In this document: piece by piece, positions 1-22,570 of the stretch | Numbering within the stretch: position 1 is the first letter of the stretch | Layout: the number at the start of each line of letters is the position of its first letter | Assembly (NCBI GenBank): GCA_963556495.2 | Contig: OY747703.1 | Coordinates: 33,124,296-33,188,295 of the forward strand | Direction: 5' to 3' | Source of the DNA: Valencia hispanica | Taxonomy: Eukaryota > Chordata > Actinopteri > Cyprinodontiformes > Valenciidae | DNA length: 64,000 bases | Translations under genes and position numbers: made by a program | Notes under the pieces: generated by a model | What the model was told of the DNA's origin: nothing | Seen by the model: the letters and a program-made list of their open reading frames with translations, nothing else | The model's database searches: none

Positions 1-3000
1 TCAAATAATACGGCAAAATGTGTTCAAACTTACCCCAATAACAACTCGAGTGATCTTTTTAAGTTCATAGGTTTCAACACTCTTGTAATTTCTATCAGTG
101 TCACTGGGATTCCCATCTGTGATTATCACCACAGCCTTAATTGCATCTTGCAAGGCTCCTGTTGCTGGATTCTCCAAGAGTTCTTTCCTGAAGAAATGCA
201 GACATTTAGGGTTGCTGTAGATAAACTGATGATGATGGACTTTAGCAAAGAACATGGTTAAAGTATTGTGATGATGCCAAACTTACAGTGTAAAGTTGAG
301 GGCTTTATGTGTGTTGGTGAGAGCCTTCATATGCTCTTCTTTTTCAAGTTTGTCTAGAGCAGTGCCAGCAATATAGTCATTAAAGTCGAACACTGTCCTG
401 CAGTTTGTTGCGAACTGAACTGCTGAAAACTAAAGGAAAAAACATCAATTATTACTTTAACCTTACAAACAGATTATATCCTGACATAGAAATGCTTTAA
501 ATAGATCAATGCTGAAGTAGTGCAATGACCGTGATAGATGTATTTGTAAGGTTGCTCATTATTTTGTTTATGAAGACTTTATTTTGGTAAAATTCTTTTG
601 CAGTCATGCTCTCGGATCCATCGAACAGAAACACAAGGTTTACTGTTTTTTTTATGCATTCTGAAAAAAAGTAAAGAACGTTAAAATACCATATGAATCA
701 GCATATAAATACTGAAAACAGTACATCTGCTTGGGGAGAATCGTCCTTACTTTGGAATAAAGGCTTAAAAGAAGACAGCAGCTGAAAATCATCTGTAATG
801 TTGTAACACAAACTGTTCAGGTAGACGTTCTCATCACATGGATGAGCAAGACTTGGAATACAAGCCTAAAGCAGAACAAAAGATGTCACAGAAATGGACT
901 GAACACTTTTTAGGGAATAGTTTTGCTCTAAAATATCACAGATAGTGTGTGGTTTCTTACAAAAAACCGGGATGCTGTAGGATCTGGAGCTATTGACAAG
1001 CCGAGATGCTTGGCTGAATACTGCCGTGTCTCGGAAGAACCTGTAAAACATTTTGTTCCAGTCATGGGTTGGGGTGTCTAAAACTTTACACCGACATGTT
1101 AAAATAATACATTTTTACAACTCGGTTTGATGATCTTTATAAATGCTTGAACAGATTATATGAAACCCAGTTAGCTTTATCTAATTTGTCAACATGCAAT
1201 GCTTTCCTGCCTTCAGGTTTGGTTTGCTATACTTTGAACTGAAAATTATTCATAGCCCTTGAATCTTTTTGCATTTTATTACGCTACTACAAACATCATT
1301 GTATTTTTGATGAAACGCATACACCTAAATAAAATACAGGGCAATCAACCACCTTTACTAGTCACATAATTAATAAATAATCCACCTGTGTTTTATAATC
1401 TCATGGTAAATACAGCTTAACATTAGTGAACAAACAGTACCACAAAGACCAAAGAGGACATACGACAGGTCTGAATAAAACAGTGGATACATTTAAAGCT
1501 GAGTTAGATAATGAAACAATATCCCAAGCTTGGAACATCCCACAGAGCTCTATTCAATCAAAACATGGCAATACTGCAACCCTACCAAGAGATGGTCATC
1601 CACCTAAACTGACAGGCTAGGCAAGGAGAACATTAATCAGAGAAGCAGTCAATAGGAGCTCTGGAGGAGCTGCAGAGATCCACAGCTCAGGTGAAATAAC
1701 CAACCTTTTGTTTGTTTACTCCTTTGAATCTGAGCTGACTTGAGAAAAAGAAAGCCATGACTGAAAGAAGTCTCAAGTAAAGTTTTCCACAAGTCGTAAT
1801 AGTGAAACAGCAACCATGTGGAAGAAGGGGATCTGGTCAAATCAAGACTAAACCACACTTCACCTTATTACCTTACCTGTTCTCTGTCCAGCAATCACTA
1901 AGCCTCTTGCTCTGCTACAGCTGTTTGTAATGTCATGCGTGTTATTTTTGTTCCTTGTTTGAATATATACATGTTCTTCAATGTAATCTTTTGTTCTCGG
2001 TTCTTACAAAAATGACTTCCATTAGTCCACTTGGTTGTTTGCTGTCTGCTTCCTTGCTGCAGTTGAGACCTAATCTCATCCCTTAACAGGATGTTGGCTG
2101 ATTTCTGATAATTGAATGGCATTCTCTTTTCGCTTTTCAGTTTTGAGGAGTGGAGTAGGTAGGGAAATGGGCCTCAATCTTAAATCATATTTATATTTAA
2201 AGGAAAACAAGAAGTCATGTATAATTAAAGATTCATGAAAAGGGAATAGCTCAGATTACTGCTAATTGTTTTACCAGTTTTGCAGCTGCGGTTTATCTCA
2301 CAGCAGTAAAAGAAAGATTTGTTTGAAGGCTTTTGCGCATATTAAACAGGGTTACCAATAAATTTGGCGCACCCAGTAGGCACTAAAAACACGTAAAATT
2401 AAGAACAGAATTTATATTTTGAGTCATCATTCAAACATCTGTATTGCTGGAAGCCATTTTTCATTTCTTTTATAATGCAGTGGTGGTTTAATGTGAAATG
2501 TGCGTATACCATTAGGACTGAACCACTTTTCAGTCTGATCTTGGTCAAGCTTGAATATTCCCCCTGATCCATTTAGGCGCAGCGGCGCGGTGACGATTAT
2601 CCTGTGAACCATGGTAATGTCAGAGAGATATCAGCAAGAACATAATTTTTAACAAACAGAAAATTGGTTGCTTGTATAGGCAAAGTGTTATTCACGTGAG
2701 GAAATATTGTAAAACAGCTCAAACCACAAGCTTGTAAGAGGAAACTTTCTCAAAGATGGTTTTCTTTTATCCTCTTGTCAGTCTTGAATTTATACAGGAC
2801 TAGAGAACTGCAGATGCAAACTCACCCTTTGCTCCTGGGCGACATGTACTGAAGCACCTTGTATCCAAAGAAATCTTTCTTCTCACCTCGATGAACAGTA
2901 GCATTTGCCGTGTCAATGTTGAAGGCTGAGGAAATTGAGATGGCTGCAGCTGAAAAGTATGAAAGATGCATTTTAAAAGCTCACAAAAGTAGCAGGAAGA

Positions 3001-6000
3001 GTTCCCTTTTGGTGTTTCTAAAGTTGTCGTTTATCTATTTTTGATCAATCACATTTATTATCTTTTCAGAAGAAATTTGACACAAGCAAGGTGATATAAA
3101 TAGAAATCGGATTAACTCAATGTTGCAATAGGATGTGGGCTGTACAGTGAGTTATTTTTCTTCTTTAACTGTGGTACAAAGTAATCATTACAGTTTTAAA
3201 TGTTAACCGTCTAATTTCTGAGGGACTTTTTTGATCTGAGATAAAGCAACTGCACAAACCACAGTTGATAAAACGTAGGTATGCTGTAAAATTACTCACT
3301 GAACACAAATAATAATAGTGACATTCAAAAAGTATAAACTAAGATAGAAAGCTTACCTTAAATATATAAATCATTAAAAAAGGATTATAATTAGTTAAAA
3401 TTAAGAAAGTCAAGAGTCAAGAGCTAGTTTGAAACTTTGCAGTATCACATTAGAGACATTGCAGCGCCTGTACCTTCACCACGGGCAAAAAAGTATTTGG
3501 CAGCCACTAACTGTGCAAGTTAACCAACTTAAAAAGAGGAGCGAGGTCTGTAGTTTTCATCATACATAGGTACACTTCAACATGGAGAGACAGAATGTAA
3601 AAAAATCCAGAAAATCACATAGGAATTTAAAATCATTTATTTGTATAATGTTGCAGAAAATAAGTATTTGGTCAATAACAAAACATCACTTCAATACGTT
3701 GTAATGTAACCTTGGTTGGCAATGAGAGAGGTCAAATGATTCCTGTCGGTCTTCACCAGGTTTGCACACACTGTAGCTGGTATTTTGGCCCATTCCTCCA
3801 TGCAGATCTTCTCTAGAGCTGTGATGTTTTGGGGCTGTTGCTAGGCAACACAGACTTTGAACTCCCTCCCCAGATTCTCTATTGGATTGAGGTCTGGAGA
3901 CTGGATAGGTCATTCCAAAACCTTGAAATGCTTTTCAAGTAACCACTCCTTTGCCCGGGTGGTATGCTTGGAGGTGAGGGGTGGGGGTACCTTAGGGGCC
4001 TGCATGTAACAATTAATAACAATTTAGATAAATAAAATTATCTGGCTGCTGTCAGTCACATGCTGACCATTAGCTCATGCTTATCCTTGACGTTTCTCCT
4101 TCACCACAGCTGCTTTGCTTTGTAAACGAGGCTGCCGGTAAGTTCCGTGTATGGATACAGGAGTGGATTACTATATACACGTTGTTAAGTTGTCTTCAAA
4201 TTCAATTCAATTCAATTTCAAAAATACTTTATTGGTCCCAGAGGGAAATTAAGTGTTACTGTAGCTAATAGAATTAATTCTTTAAGGAGTTGTTGTAGAT
4301 GGTTATGACTGTGGGCAGGAAAGATTTCCTGTAGCTGTATGTCTTTCAGCAAAACTGAAAAAACCTCCGACGGAAGACACTCTGTTATTGCTCACCATCC
4401 TTGCAGAAATGGTTTCAGATCCCCCCTCTCCCCCTCCCTAAACACAGAAATAGTTTGGCAGCAGAGAAAACTTCTGACTCTCTGTTTATTAGGCTACTCC
4501 AGTACATTACAAAGTGTTTGGCCGGCTACAGGCTAGGAGAAAAAAATAACGCAGCCTCAGTCGGTCCCTCCGCTCTGGGTCAGGCAGTCTCCATCACTTT
4601 GATATAAAGGAACGGCACTGCAAGTTTTCACCTGGGGAACACTCCTCAAAGTGCAGGTACAGTCAATTTTCAGTTCGCTCTCCACTGCCTTCACCTAACG
4701 TCACCAGGTACGTCACCATCGTTCTATTTTGGTCTCTTTTGACCACATGACATTCTCCCATTCCTCCTCTGGATCATTCAGATGGTCTCTGGCAAACTTT
4801 AGATGGACCTGGACATGTGCTGGCTTAGGCAGGGGGACCTGCAGGATTTTAATCCATGACAACATAGTGTGTTACTAATAGTAACCTTTGTTACCGTGGT
4901 CCCAGTTCTCTTCAGGTCATTGACCAGATCCCCCATGTATTTCGGAGCTGTTTCCTCCCCGTTCTCAAGATCACGTGTTCCCCACGAAGTGAGATCTTGC
5001 ATGGAGCCCCAGGTCAAGGGAGATTTTCAGTGATCTTGTATTTATTCCATTTTCTAATAATTGCTCCAACAGTTGAACTCTTCTCACCAGGCTGTTTGCC
5101 TATTGTAGATTGGCTCATCCCAGTCTTGTGCAGGTGAACAATCTTGTCCCTGGTGTCCTTAGACAGCTCTCTGGAGTTGGCCAGGTTAGAGTCTGACTGT
5201 TTGAAGGTGCGGACAGGCGTCTTTCATACAGATAAAGAGTTCAAACAGGTGCCATTAATAAAGGTAACAGGTGAAGGATAGAAGAGCTTCTTAAAGAAGA
5301 AGTAACAGGTCTGTGAGGGCCAGAATGAGGGCTTGTTTGTCGGTGCTAAATACCTATTTTCAGCACCATAATACAAATAAATTCATTAAAATCATACAAT
5401 GTGATCTTCTGGATTTCTTTTTTACATTTTGTCTCTCATAGTTGAAATGTACATATGATGAAAGTTTCAGACCTCTCTCATCTTTTTAAGTGGGACAATT
5501 TTCACAATTGGAGGCTGCCAAATATGATTTTTTTTGCCTCACTGTAAATACATCACAGAGGAGTCTTTATTCACTGCTCTTTACAGAATAGCTATAATAG
5601 GTCGAGCCACCATACCTCAATCAGATTTAAGTCAGAACTTTGACTAAACCTCAACATTGTTTGTTCTTCTTCAGCTGGTGTTCTTCAGATAAGTGGTTCT
5701 CAGCTTTAGTCCTCAGGGTCCATTGACCTTCATGTTTAGACGTGTCTCTGCTCCAAATTTAAGTGACTGCATTACCTCCTCAGCATGCCATTAACGGTTG
5801 CAGAAGCCTGTTCATCGGCCATTTATTTAATTCATCAGTAAGGTGTTTGGCAGCAGAAAAACACCTAAAACATGTGGGGCAATGGGTCCCAGAACCACTA
5901 CTTTGGATCATTGTCCTGCTGCATGACTCAGTTGTACTTAAAATGAGTATCCTGAACTAACTTCCATGAATTTTCCTTTAGGATTTTTTGTAGAGAGCAG

Positions 6001-8476
6001 AATTCCTATGTCCATTTACGTCCATTAAGGCAACTTTATTTGTATAGCACACTTTCAACAACAAGGCAATTCAATTCAAGAGAAAAGGAATTGCAAAGCA
6101 ACCCCAGACCATCACTCTAGCACCACGTTTGACTGTCAGTATGATGTTTTCTTCAAGAAATTTAAGGTTTTGTTCATTCTTAAATGCTCGTTTTACACCA
6201 GATGTAATGGGACTGACATCTTTTAGAAAGTTCCACTTTTGTGTCGTCAGTCCACAGGATATTTTCCCCAAAATGTTCTTCTATTAAAAAGATGTTTTTG
6301 AATAAATGAAGGCCTGTGTGATCTTGTTGACTGGAAGGTTGCCCAGTATTCCTTGTTTTTTCCATTTATAAGTAGTGGCTCTCACTGAGGTTCGATGGCA
6401 TCCCAAAGCCTTAGCAATGAATTTGTAACCCTTTCCGGACTGATAGATGTCAATTACTTTTTCCTCTGTTTTTGAATTTTCTCAGATGAAGCCACAATGT
6501 GCTGATTAGGTCTTTCAGCCTAGTTCATGTTCTATTTAAGGGATTTCTTGATTCAGCAGGTCAGGCAGCAATCAGGCTTAAGCAAAACTGAATTTCGCTT
6601 TTCAAAAAGTTTGGTTGATCACGGTTAATTTGTGAATTTCCAAACGGTTCCCATTACATTTTCACATAGGGAAAAGGAAGATCAATACAGATTTTTTTCC
6701 CTTAATACTGTATATTGGATCTATCATTTAAAAATTGCTGTTTGTATGTACTACTGAGGTTAGCTTAATTACTGAGGCCTGAAATATTTTTAAAAGAAGC
6801 AGAAGAGAGTTATGTCAAACCCAGTTACTGTCATTTGATAGAGAAGTTAACCCTGTGGGCAGAAGGAAAAAAAAGCTGCAGGCACTGTCGCTCTCTCTTC
6901 TCACAACACCCTCTTTTTCTCATGGTGCAGACATGCTGCACTTGAGTTGGGTGATACATTATGAAGCATCTAAAGGAAGTGGTCTCCAGCTGTTAAAGCA
7001 AGTCCCATAAACTACCCTAACTAGCTAAAAATCCAAATTTTTCTTTACTTGATTGTGCTCAACCAACGTTGTCACATTTATGCTTGTTAGTTATCTAAAT
7101 TATCTAAATTACTTCAGATCTCACCCAAACACAATTTCTTGAATTCATTAACAAAGAGGTCTTTAAAAAAAAAAAGTAAAGAAAACAAAACTGAAGCCTA
7201 AATTATTCCCCAGCTTTGGTTCAATTATCAGCACATTCTCAGCACATTCTGGCAAAATTAGATGCCAAGACTACTATCTCTGCATTTTCACCATATTTGT
7301 ATGTTCTGCCTTTTCATCATTTTCACCTGGTTTGTATAGGAGTTAGTCGAGCAAAAAGGGGAACTATATCATCCTGTAAAACCTCTTCTCAGCAGTCTGT
7401 TGTGAGGTTTCAGGAATGTGTCATTCTGACAGTGAAAAAGAGACTCAGAGGGTTCACTACTGACAACTACTGATACAAAGTAGAGCAAGCTCTGTTTCAT
7501 GGTCAATCATTTCTTTACATCTTTTTTTTATCAAAATTATTTCTTACACTAAAAAGCTACAAATATAAATATAGATAAATCGAATAGTCTCCATAAGAAT
7601 ATTTGTTAATCTAATGTTCAAATTTACCAAAACTTTCTGTAATTTCTTTAATGAATGAATACATAAGAATTTTCTTGAGCACAATAGGTATGGCTGCGGA
7701 GTATTGGGCACTGTTTGATCACTTATTGACAATAGCATTTTTTATATTTCAGCAAATGTCATTAAACATTGTAGACAATCAATAAAGTTGTCTGTAAGTA
7801 TAGTAATACACACACAACTTGGTGTGGGAGCAGCTTTCAAAATGTACGAACGCCTTCCAACAATTGCTGAACAAAAACGCAGACAATAAATAGCTCCTCA
7901 TAGTCGCAGTTTTATTCACAATGCTTTCAGTGACTGCCTTCTACGTACATTTTAATCAGTATAGCCTTTACACATAACTTTGTAACAGTTGAGCCCTCCC
8001 AAAAAACTTTGCATCATATGAAACAATAATTAAAATATGTTTTGACAACAACAAAAAATATTAATTCATATTCATGTTTTTTGTGCTTGTAGTTTCTTGG
8101 GTTTTTCAGTATTTTCAGTTTGGAAACTAAGTTAATATTTTACAGACACAAAGATGAATTACACCCTTTTGTGGTGAAGATTTCCTGTTTTTTTCAGGTC
8201 TGTACTGTTTCCTTTCTAGCTAGAAACAGAACGGATTTTTTTTTTATTTGTTGCAATTTGAGTAAAAACAATTGATGTAACTTTCAGATAAATATTTATT
8301 GTATTAGGTGTTTCATGTTTAACCTTTTACATGATTTCTACACTTTTTGATCAAAACCCTAAATTACCACATAGTTTTCACTTTTAGGTGAAATTAAAAA
8401 AGAGCAGCTACAGGCTATATATATTTTACTTACCTGCCATGTAGACGAGGAGGTAGAAGCACTGTGGCTCGTACAT
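1..8476 (-). CDS. Leukocyte-type integrin alpha chain with I domain (5' part, cut by window edge)
   Basis: This is the N-terminal part of an integrin alpha subunit, a plasma-membrane adhesion receptor that pairs with a beta chain (beta2 in the CD11 group). Exons read on the minus strand, with compatible phases: 8434-8476, 2826-2949, 2510-2601, 961-1040, 751-865, 530-660, 287-429 and 34-187. The start [13 protein letters not shown] begins a hydrophobic signal peptide. The first propeller blade follows (FFGYKVLQY, then [18 protein letters not shown]), then KHLGLSIA and the cysteine-rich stretch [14 protein letters not shown]. The I domain opens with [13 protein letters not shown], the MIDAS DxSxS motif. 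The later MIDAS Thr ([10 protein letters not shown]) and Asp ([11 protein letters not shown]) are also present. Intron 1 is about 5.5 kb and full of Tc1 relics. The donor after exon 530-660 (GTCATT) is weak. The closest human relatives by pattern are ITGAL, ITGAM, ITGAX and ITGAE; which one is orthologous cannot be decided from the fragment. Confidence 0.9.
1225..1860 (+). pseudogene. Degenerate Tc1-like transposase relic
   Basis: The reading frame from 1426 ([28 protein letters not shown]) matches the helix-turn-helix start of the much better preserved transposase at 17566. Further on, [10 protein letters not shown] corresponds to WKKVLWSDET, so the first catalytic Asp region is recognisable but mutated. 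The upstream flank resembles the terminal repeat of fish Tc1 elements (a stretch about 'cacctgtgttttataatctcat'). Stops and shifts make it dead. It lies in integrin intron 3. Confidence 0.7.
4195..4352 (-). mobile_element. 3' end of a non-LTR retrotransposon
   Basis: Read on the minus strand, the segment ends in the same tail as the LINE at 61270-61400: sequence for a 'tttcctgcccaca' block followed by 'aatttccctctgggaccaataaagta' and a GAATTGAATTG terminus. It is a short 5'-truncated copy nested in the Tc1 element. Confidence 0.6.
4370..4695 (+). repeat. Dispersed repeat, inverted partner of 26195-26500
   Basis: This stretch (for example 'tttcagatccccc', 'ggctccctc'-like blocks, 'gggtcaggcagtctccatca', ending at 'cacctaacgtcaccagg') is similar over its whole length to the minus strand of 26195-26500. 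No coding capacity is credible. The family is not identified. Confidence 0.6.
5763..6530 (-). pseudogene. Tc1/mariner-like transposase relic
   Basis: Minus-strand fragments [14 protein letters not shown] and [14 protein letters not shown] recall the Tc1 core 'WSDETKVELF' and 'GGGSVMVWGCF'. The copy is shifted into several frames and has lost catalytic order. It lies in integrin intron 1, next to the element that ends at 5544. Confidence 0.55.
6535..8430. other. Integrin intron 1, left part without recognised elements
   Basis: AT-rich sequence with homopolymer runs. I see no exon, repeat boundary or RNA gene here. The ORFs are short and composition-driven. Confidence 0.4.
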
Positions 8477-8802
8477 CTTGACATGAAGTCAGACTCTGCA
8501 GACAGTCTCTTTCCGCGTGAGCATGCAGTGGTTTTGCAAGTCTACTTGAAAAATGAAGTTATTTCCTTTGGAGGTGGGTGGGACACTTCCGCTATGACAG
8601 GAGGCTCCTTTACAGCTGCATGAAATACGTTGAATATTATTTCGCATTGTCACTAAAAATGTCACTTTCTTTATCACCTACTTTTCCAAAATACTTCCCT
8701 TAAAAAGAAGAAAACTAACAAAAACTCTTTGCATTGAGTTCAGTGGTGAATAGGTTTGTAAAAGACGATGTTGGCTTTATATTAAACAGCCTCAAACTGT
8801 TG

Positions 8803-9240
8803 TTAAAAAAGTAAATGCATCTGTCCATGTCTGATGGTTCTTGAAAGGTGGTTGGGGTTGATCATATAGATTAAATACGTCTCAACTTTATCAAAGATAA
8901 GTTTAAAAAAGACCTGTGAGATAAAAATACCATATTTTCCATAATTTTTCTGAAACAAATAAAAATCTGTCCAGATGTAACGTTTTAAGCAAGATGCAGA
9001 TGAGATACTGAGCCTTCTGTCAACCACCTCTTTTTTCCAAGAACGTTGAAAAACCTCCTCATGAAGTAAAAACTCCTCTAAACCTGGAGGGAGCTGTACA
9101 AGCTTTTCTGATTGGAAACCATGGTCTCTGAAGTGGAGGAGCTCAGACTCTTTTTCTAGCTGAAAGGTGCTATCATCAGGCATAGAAACTTTGCAACCTG
9201 AACTGCACTCCAAGCATTTGATCAGTAGAAAATATGACAA
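8803..9240 (-). CDS. Unassigned 145-codon ORF between integrin and qprt
   Basis: I do not recognise this ORF. The first two thirds look protein-like: charged and mixed in composition, including LPPGLEEFLLHEEVFQRSW and KKEVVDRRLSISS. The last third (FKLIFDKVETYLIYMINPNH) looks like translated AT-rich non-coding DNA. A TTTCAG acceptor-like site at about 9161 and a GT after GGCTCA near 9000 would bracket an internal exon. It lies 5' of the integrin start and 3' of the qprt stop, on the same strand as both. It could be an exon of an unknown gene, a gene relic, or chance. No start context or partner exons were found. Confidence 0.2.
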   Translation of the reverse strand: MSYFLLIKCLECSSGCKVSMPDDSTFQLEKESELLHFRDHGFQSEKLVQLPPGLEEFLLHEEVFQRSWKKEVVDRRLSISSASCLKRYIWTDFYLFQKNYGKYGIFISQVFFKLIFDKVETYLIYMINPNHLSRTIRHGQMHLLF

Positions 9241-9611
9241 ATAGACTGTTGAGCATCTGAAGTATTTAATATGACAAAATGGGATTTTGATCTTTTAAAG
9301 GTTCAGTTAAAGATTCAATAACCCGTGTTCTGAAATCCCAAACATAGCCCTGAAATATCAGTCTGTACAGCCTAATACTCTTATTTACTCATAAAAAAGT
9401 TATCTTAGGTAATATTTGCTGATTATTTATTTTCCTTCTTTTGTCTTGTGACTGTAATTCTTCTGTTATGGTGTTCTTTGGTGTTTTGTTGTTGGCCATT
9501 TGGCCCACATCCAGTCCAGTTTCTATTCTTCTTTTTAAAATAATAAACAGGATGTGATTTATCAAGGAACAACCTCTGCAACTTATCCACAATTAACACA
9601 AAATAGTTTTA

Positions 9612-10036
9612 TTTAAAATGTTGCAAAACTGTGTATACCCCTGAATCTTCTTACATTTTACCATATGACAGCAAACATTAATTTATTTGCTCAGTTTTTT
9701 TTTAAGTTCAAACAGGTTGTTTTATTTTCCAGAATTGTCTTGAATTTAGTATTAAAAAGTGTCCTCACAACATTACGCTGCCAACATGATTCACTGTTTG
9801 CAAAGAAGGCCACCGGTTGACTCTATTTAATGATGAAAAAGGTAATAAAGATTACTTCTGAAGGCACTTCCCTGCACTGTTTTTCTTTTTTTGTGCTGAA
9901 TATGTAATTTTTCTCTCACTTCACAATTATGGACTACTTGGTGGTGGTCTTTCACATAAAACACATTGAGCTTTGTAGTTTTGTAATTTGACAAAAAGTC
10001 AAAAAGTTAAAGTGTTATGAATATTCTGCAAGGATA
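9612..10036. mobile_element. Tc1-like relic abutting the qprt stop codon
   Basis: The left end (gtgtatacccctgaatcttc, then a block about 'acattttaccatatgacagc') resembles the reverse complement of the right end ('aaaagtcaaaaagttaaagt', 'gaatattctgcaaggata'). Both resemble the terminal repeats of the fish Tc1 family seen again at 34690-36620. A middle fragment ('acattacgctgccaacatga') resembles the GG-IMLWGC block read in reverse. It begins about 13 bp past the qprt stop codon. The relationship is by eye and the ends are approximate. Confidence 0.5.
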
Positions 10037-10048
10037 TATCAGTTCAAT

Positions 10049-20249
<10,201 letters not shown>

Positions 20250-20269
20250 GCTACAAACCTGCATATAAA

Positions 20270-21955
20270 GTAAGGTATGCTATAATTTTCTTATGTTTTA
20301 TGAAAGTCGGGTCCAAAATTAGGTTCAGCATTGTCAAATCAACCTTAAATGCTTTGTTGCCTTCGGGTGATTTTAAGATATATAATAAACTGACAAATGT
20401 CTCAAGTTTGACTTCTACTATTTTTGTTCCTGTGTCCAAAGCAGCAGCTTCACGAACCCCTCAATTACACAAGAAGAAGAAGTAGTAGTAGTGTTATATG
20501 GTCATGATTGATCAATGTCTCACAAGCTCCCTTTAGATCTTAGCTCATCACCCTCCCGAGTCAAACAAATTAGCTTTACTTTGCTCAGTATACGACACAA
20601 AGCAACATGTTTAAAAGTCTGCTTCCTTTGTGCTGTGTCACAGTCTAAGCTCCAACCTACAACACAAAAGGAATATTACATTAGGCTGGGTCTGCAAAAG
20701 CATGATAAATGCAAATGGAATGCATACTCACTTTGTCTCAGTGGCTCTCTGTCACTGTAGATCCCAGGCTGTAGAGGGACAGAAGTGAGCACACATGGCC
20801 TCAGGAAAACTGTGGCGTGGAATTTGACCCTGTGTCCATGTTGGAATGTTTACATGCTCACTCAGAGGTCACACCATAGGATTAACATTGATTGTTTTTA
20901 TTGATTAACAGGCCTCTAAATCCAGTTTTCGTGCACAGACAATTCTATTTAATTCTACACAATTAAAGCAGAAACTTAGGGTACCCCACTGAGTTCTGCT
21001 TAGTTTGATTTAGTTTGTGTATTCTGAAAAAAAGCCATCTAAAACCTTTTACAAGATAAAATGCAGACAAACACTGTCCAGTTTTGTTCAGTTCTTTGCG
21101 CTTTAGCTTAATATAACCCAGTATAGATATATTGATATCATGAGAATCTTTAAAAAGGTTTCTTATCCATATGCACTTTCACTTCAGTGCAGTTTATTGA
21201 TATTAGTAGCAATTAACACTAATTATCACCTCAATATATAATAATGGTAAAGTAGGAAGGAATGTCCAATTTAATATTTTCTGATCCAATTAGTCAAAAA
21301 AGATTCGGCGCAATCTGATTTCAAACTTATTTGTCATAATAAAATGCCCTTTATCTATATAAGCTAACTAACACACTGAATAGATCTTTATTTTAATTCA
21401 GCAACCCTTTATGAAACGCAAGGCAGAGAATAACACAGGAGTCTCCTTTAAGAGGAGAGCAGACCTCTGCAGAGACCCCCAGCAGAACTCGACTCAGGAT
21501 GGGCGGCCATCTGCCATTGCCTGCAGTGAGAACAGGAAGGAGACATAAATAAACACAAAAGCACCAGGCCAGGAATACTTGCTATGGTACAAAAAAAGTA
21601 ACAAAAGTCAAAGTTAATGGGAAAAATCATTCACTCTATGAACCGGACTGCTTGAAAAACAAACAGTTTTGCATTTTTTTGAGAGTTGGGAGCTGATATC
21701 AAATCAAGTCTTCTCACTGAAAGACTAAAGCAAATGCAATATAATTTGAATTCAATCGGATAAGGTTTAAAGACAAGAGAACTGTTTTTTTTCTCTAAAT
21801 CGGAGAACTTAATTTTTCAGCAGTGAACTGTGTTTTCAGAGATTCTAAAGGAGACACTTGAAAATGAAAAATATCACTTGCTGCTATTTGAATATTGACA
21901 TTTACCCCTTGAATCAATACCCTGTGGAACCACCTTTCATTATCATTACAGCTGA
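20270..21955. other. Intergenic DNA upstream of qprt
   Basis: I see no exon or repeat end that I can name in this stretch. It should contain the qprt promoter and any 5' non-coding exon on the minus strand; an acceptor-like AG just before 20263 hints at one. There is a short AGA/AGT-rich run near 20470-20490. Confidence 0.35.
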
Positions 21956-21967
21956 AATTCTTCTGGG

Positions 21968-22570
21968 TAGGGCTGGGCGATAAATCGATTTTATCGATTA
22001 ATTCGAATTTGCAGTTTAAGAAGATTTATTTTTGGGAAAATCGAGATTTAAACAACCCCCCCACTGCTCACTTGGGCTTCCGTAGTTTGGAGCAAGGTCA
22101 GCTCGTCCGTGTCTCGCAACGCGTAGACGTCAAAATGGCAACTAGGAAAGAGGAGCTTGTTCATAAAAAAGGGACAGTTTCTTCAATTAAATGCAACTGG
22201 TTCGGTTTTGGGACTTCAGACTTGTAGCAACAAACATCACGCTGCAAAATCTGTTTGAAGGCTGTTGCTACCAAAGGTGGGAGTACGAGGAATTTGTTTC
22301 AACACCTGAAACAGAGACATTCCGTCAAGTGGGAGAGGTGCTGCTCTCTACGAGATGCTCAAGCAAGCAGCAGCTCACAAAACAACGCCAAATGACAAGC
22401 CACCATAGGGGAATCATTTTCACACTGTGTCCCTTATGATAAGACGGGTGTCCAGTGGAAAACATACACAGATGCCATCACAAATTTTTTTTAAATCGAT
22501 TAAAATCGGAAATCGGATTTGGTGTGAAAAAATCTGAGATTTTATTTTTAGGCCATATCGCCCAGCCCTA
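21968..22570. mobile_element. hAT element remnant with perfect 8-bp target duplication
   Basis: The terminal inverted repeats TAGGGCTGGGCGATA are perfect over 15 bp at both ends. The 8-bp direct repeat CTTCTGGG flanks it exactly (21960-21967 and 22571-22578), the signature of hAT integration. Inside, a plus frame from 22135 (MATRKEELVHKKGTVSS, CNWFGFGTSDL) matches the start of a BED zinc-finger hAT transposase, after which the frame collapses. It is an internally deleted, non-autonomous copy. Confidence 0.85.

Larger units (their letters stand above)
3473..5544 (-). mobile_element. Tc1-like element, degenerate, with nested insertions
   Basis: Long inverted ends flank the region: 3473-3700 (gcagccactaactgtgcaag, gaggtctgtagttttcatca) matches the reverse complement of 5340-5544. 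TA dinucleotides sit at both edges (3471-3472 and 5545-5546). Minus-strand transposase pieces are legible: the C-terminus at 3690-3960 ([14 protein letters not shown] in one frame) and the N-terminus at 5040-5220. The same family occurs at 24015-25728 in the opposite orientation. The middle (about 4010-4700) is foreign: a LINE 3' end and another repeat. It lies within integrin intron 1. Confidence 0.75.

Noticed and set aside
1..255. Stand-alone von Willebrand A-domain protein
   Set aside because: The upstream exons encode integrin propeller sequence in matching phase, so it is an integrin I domain.
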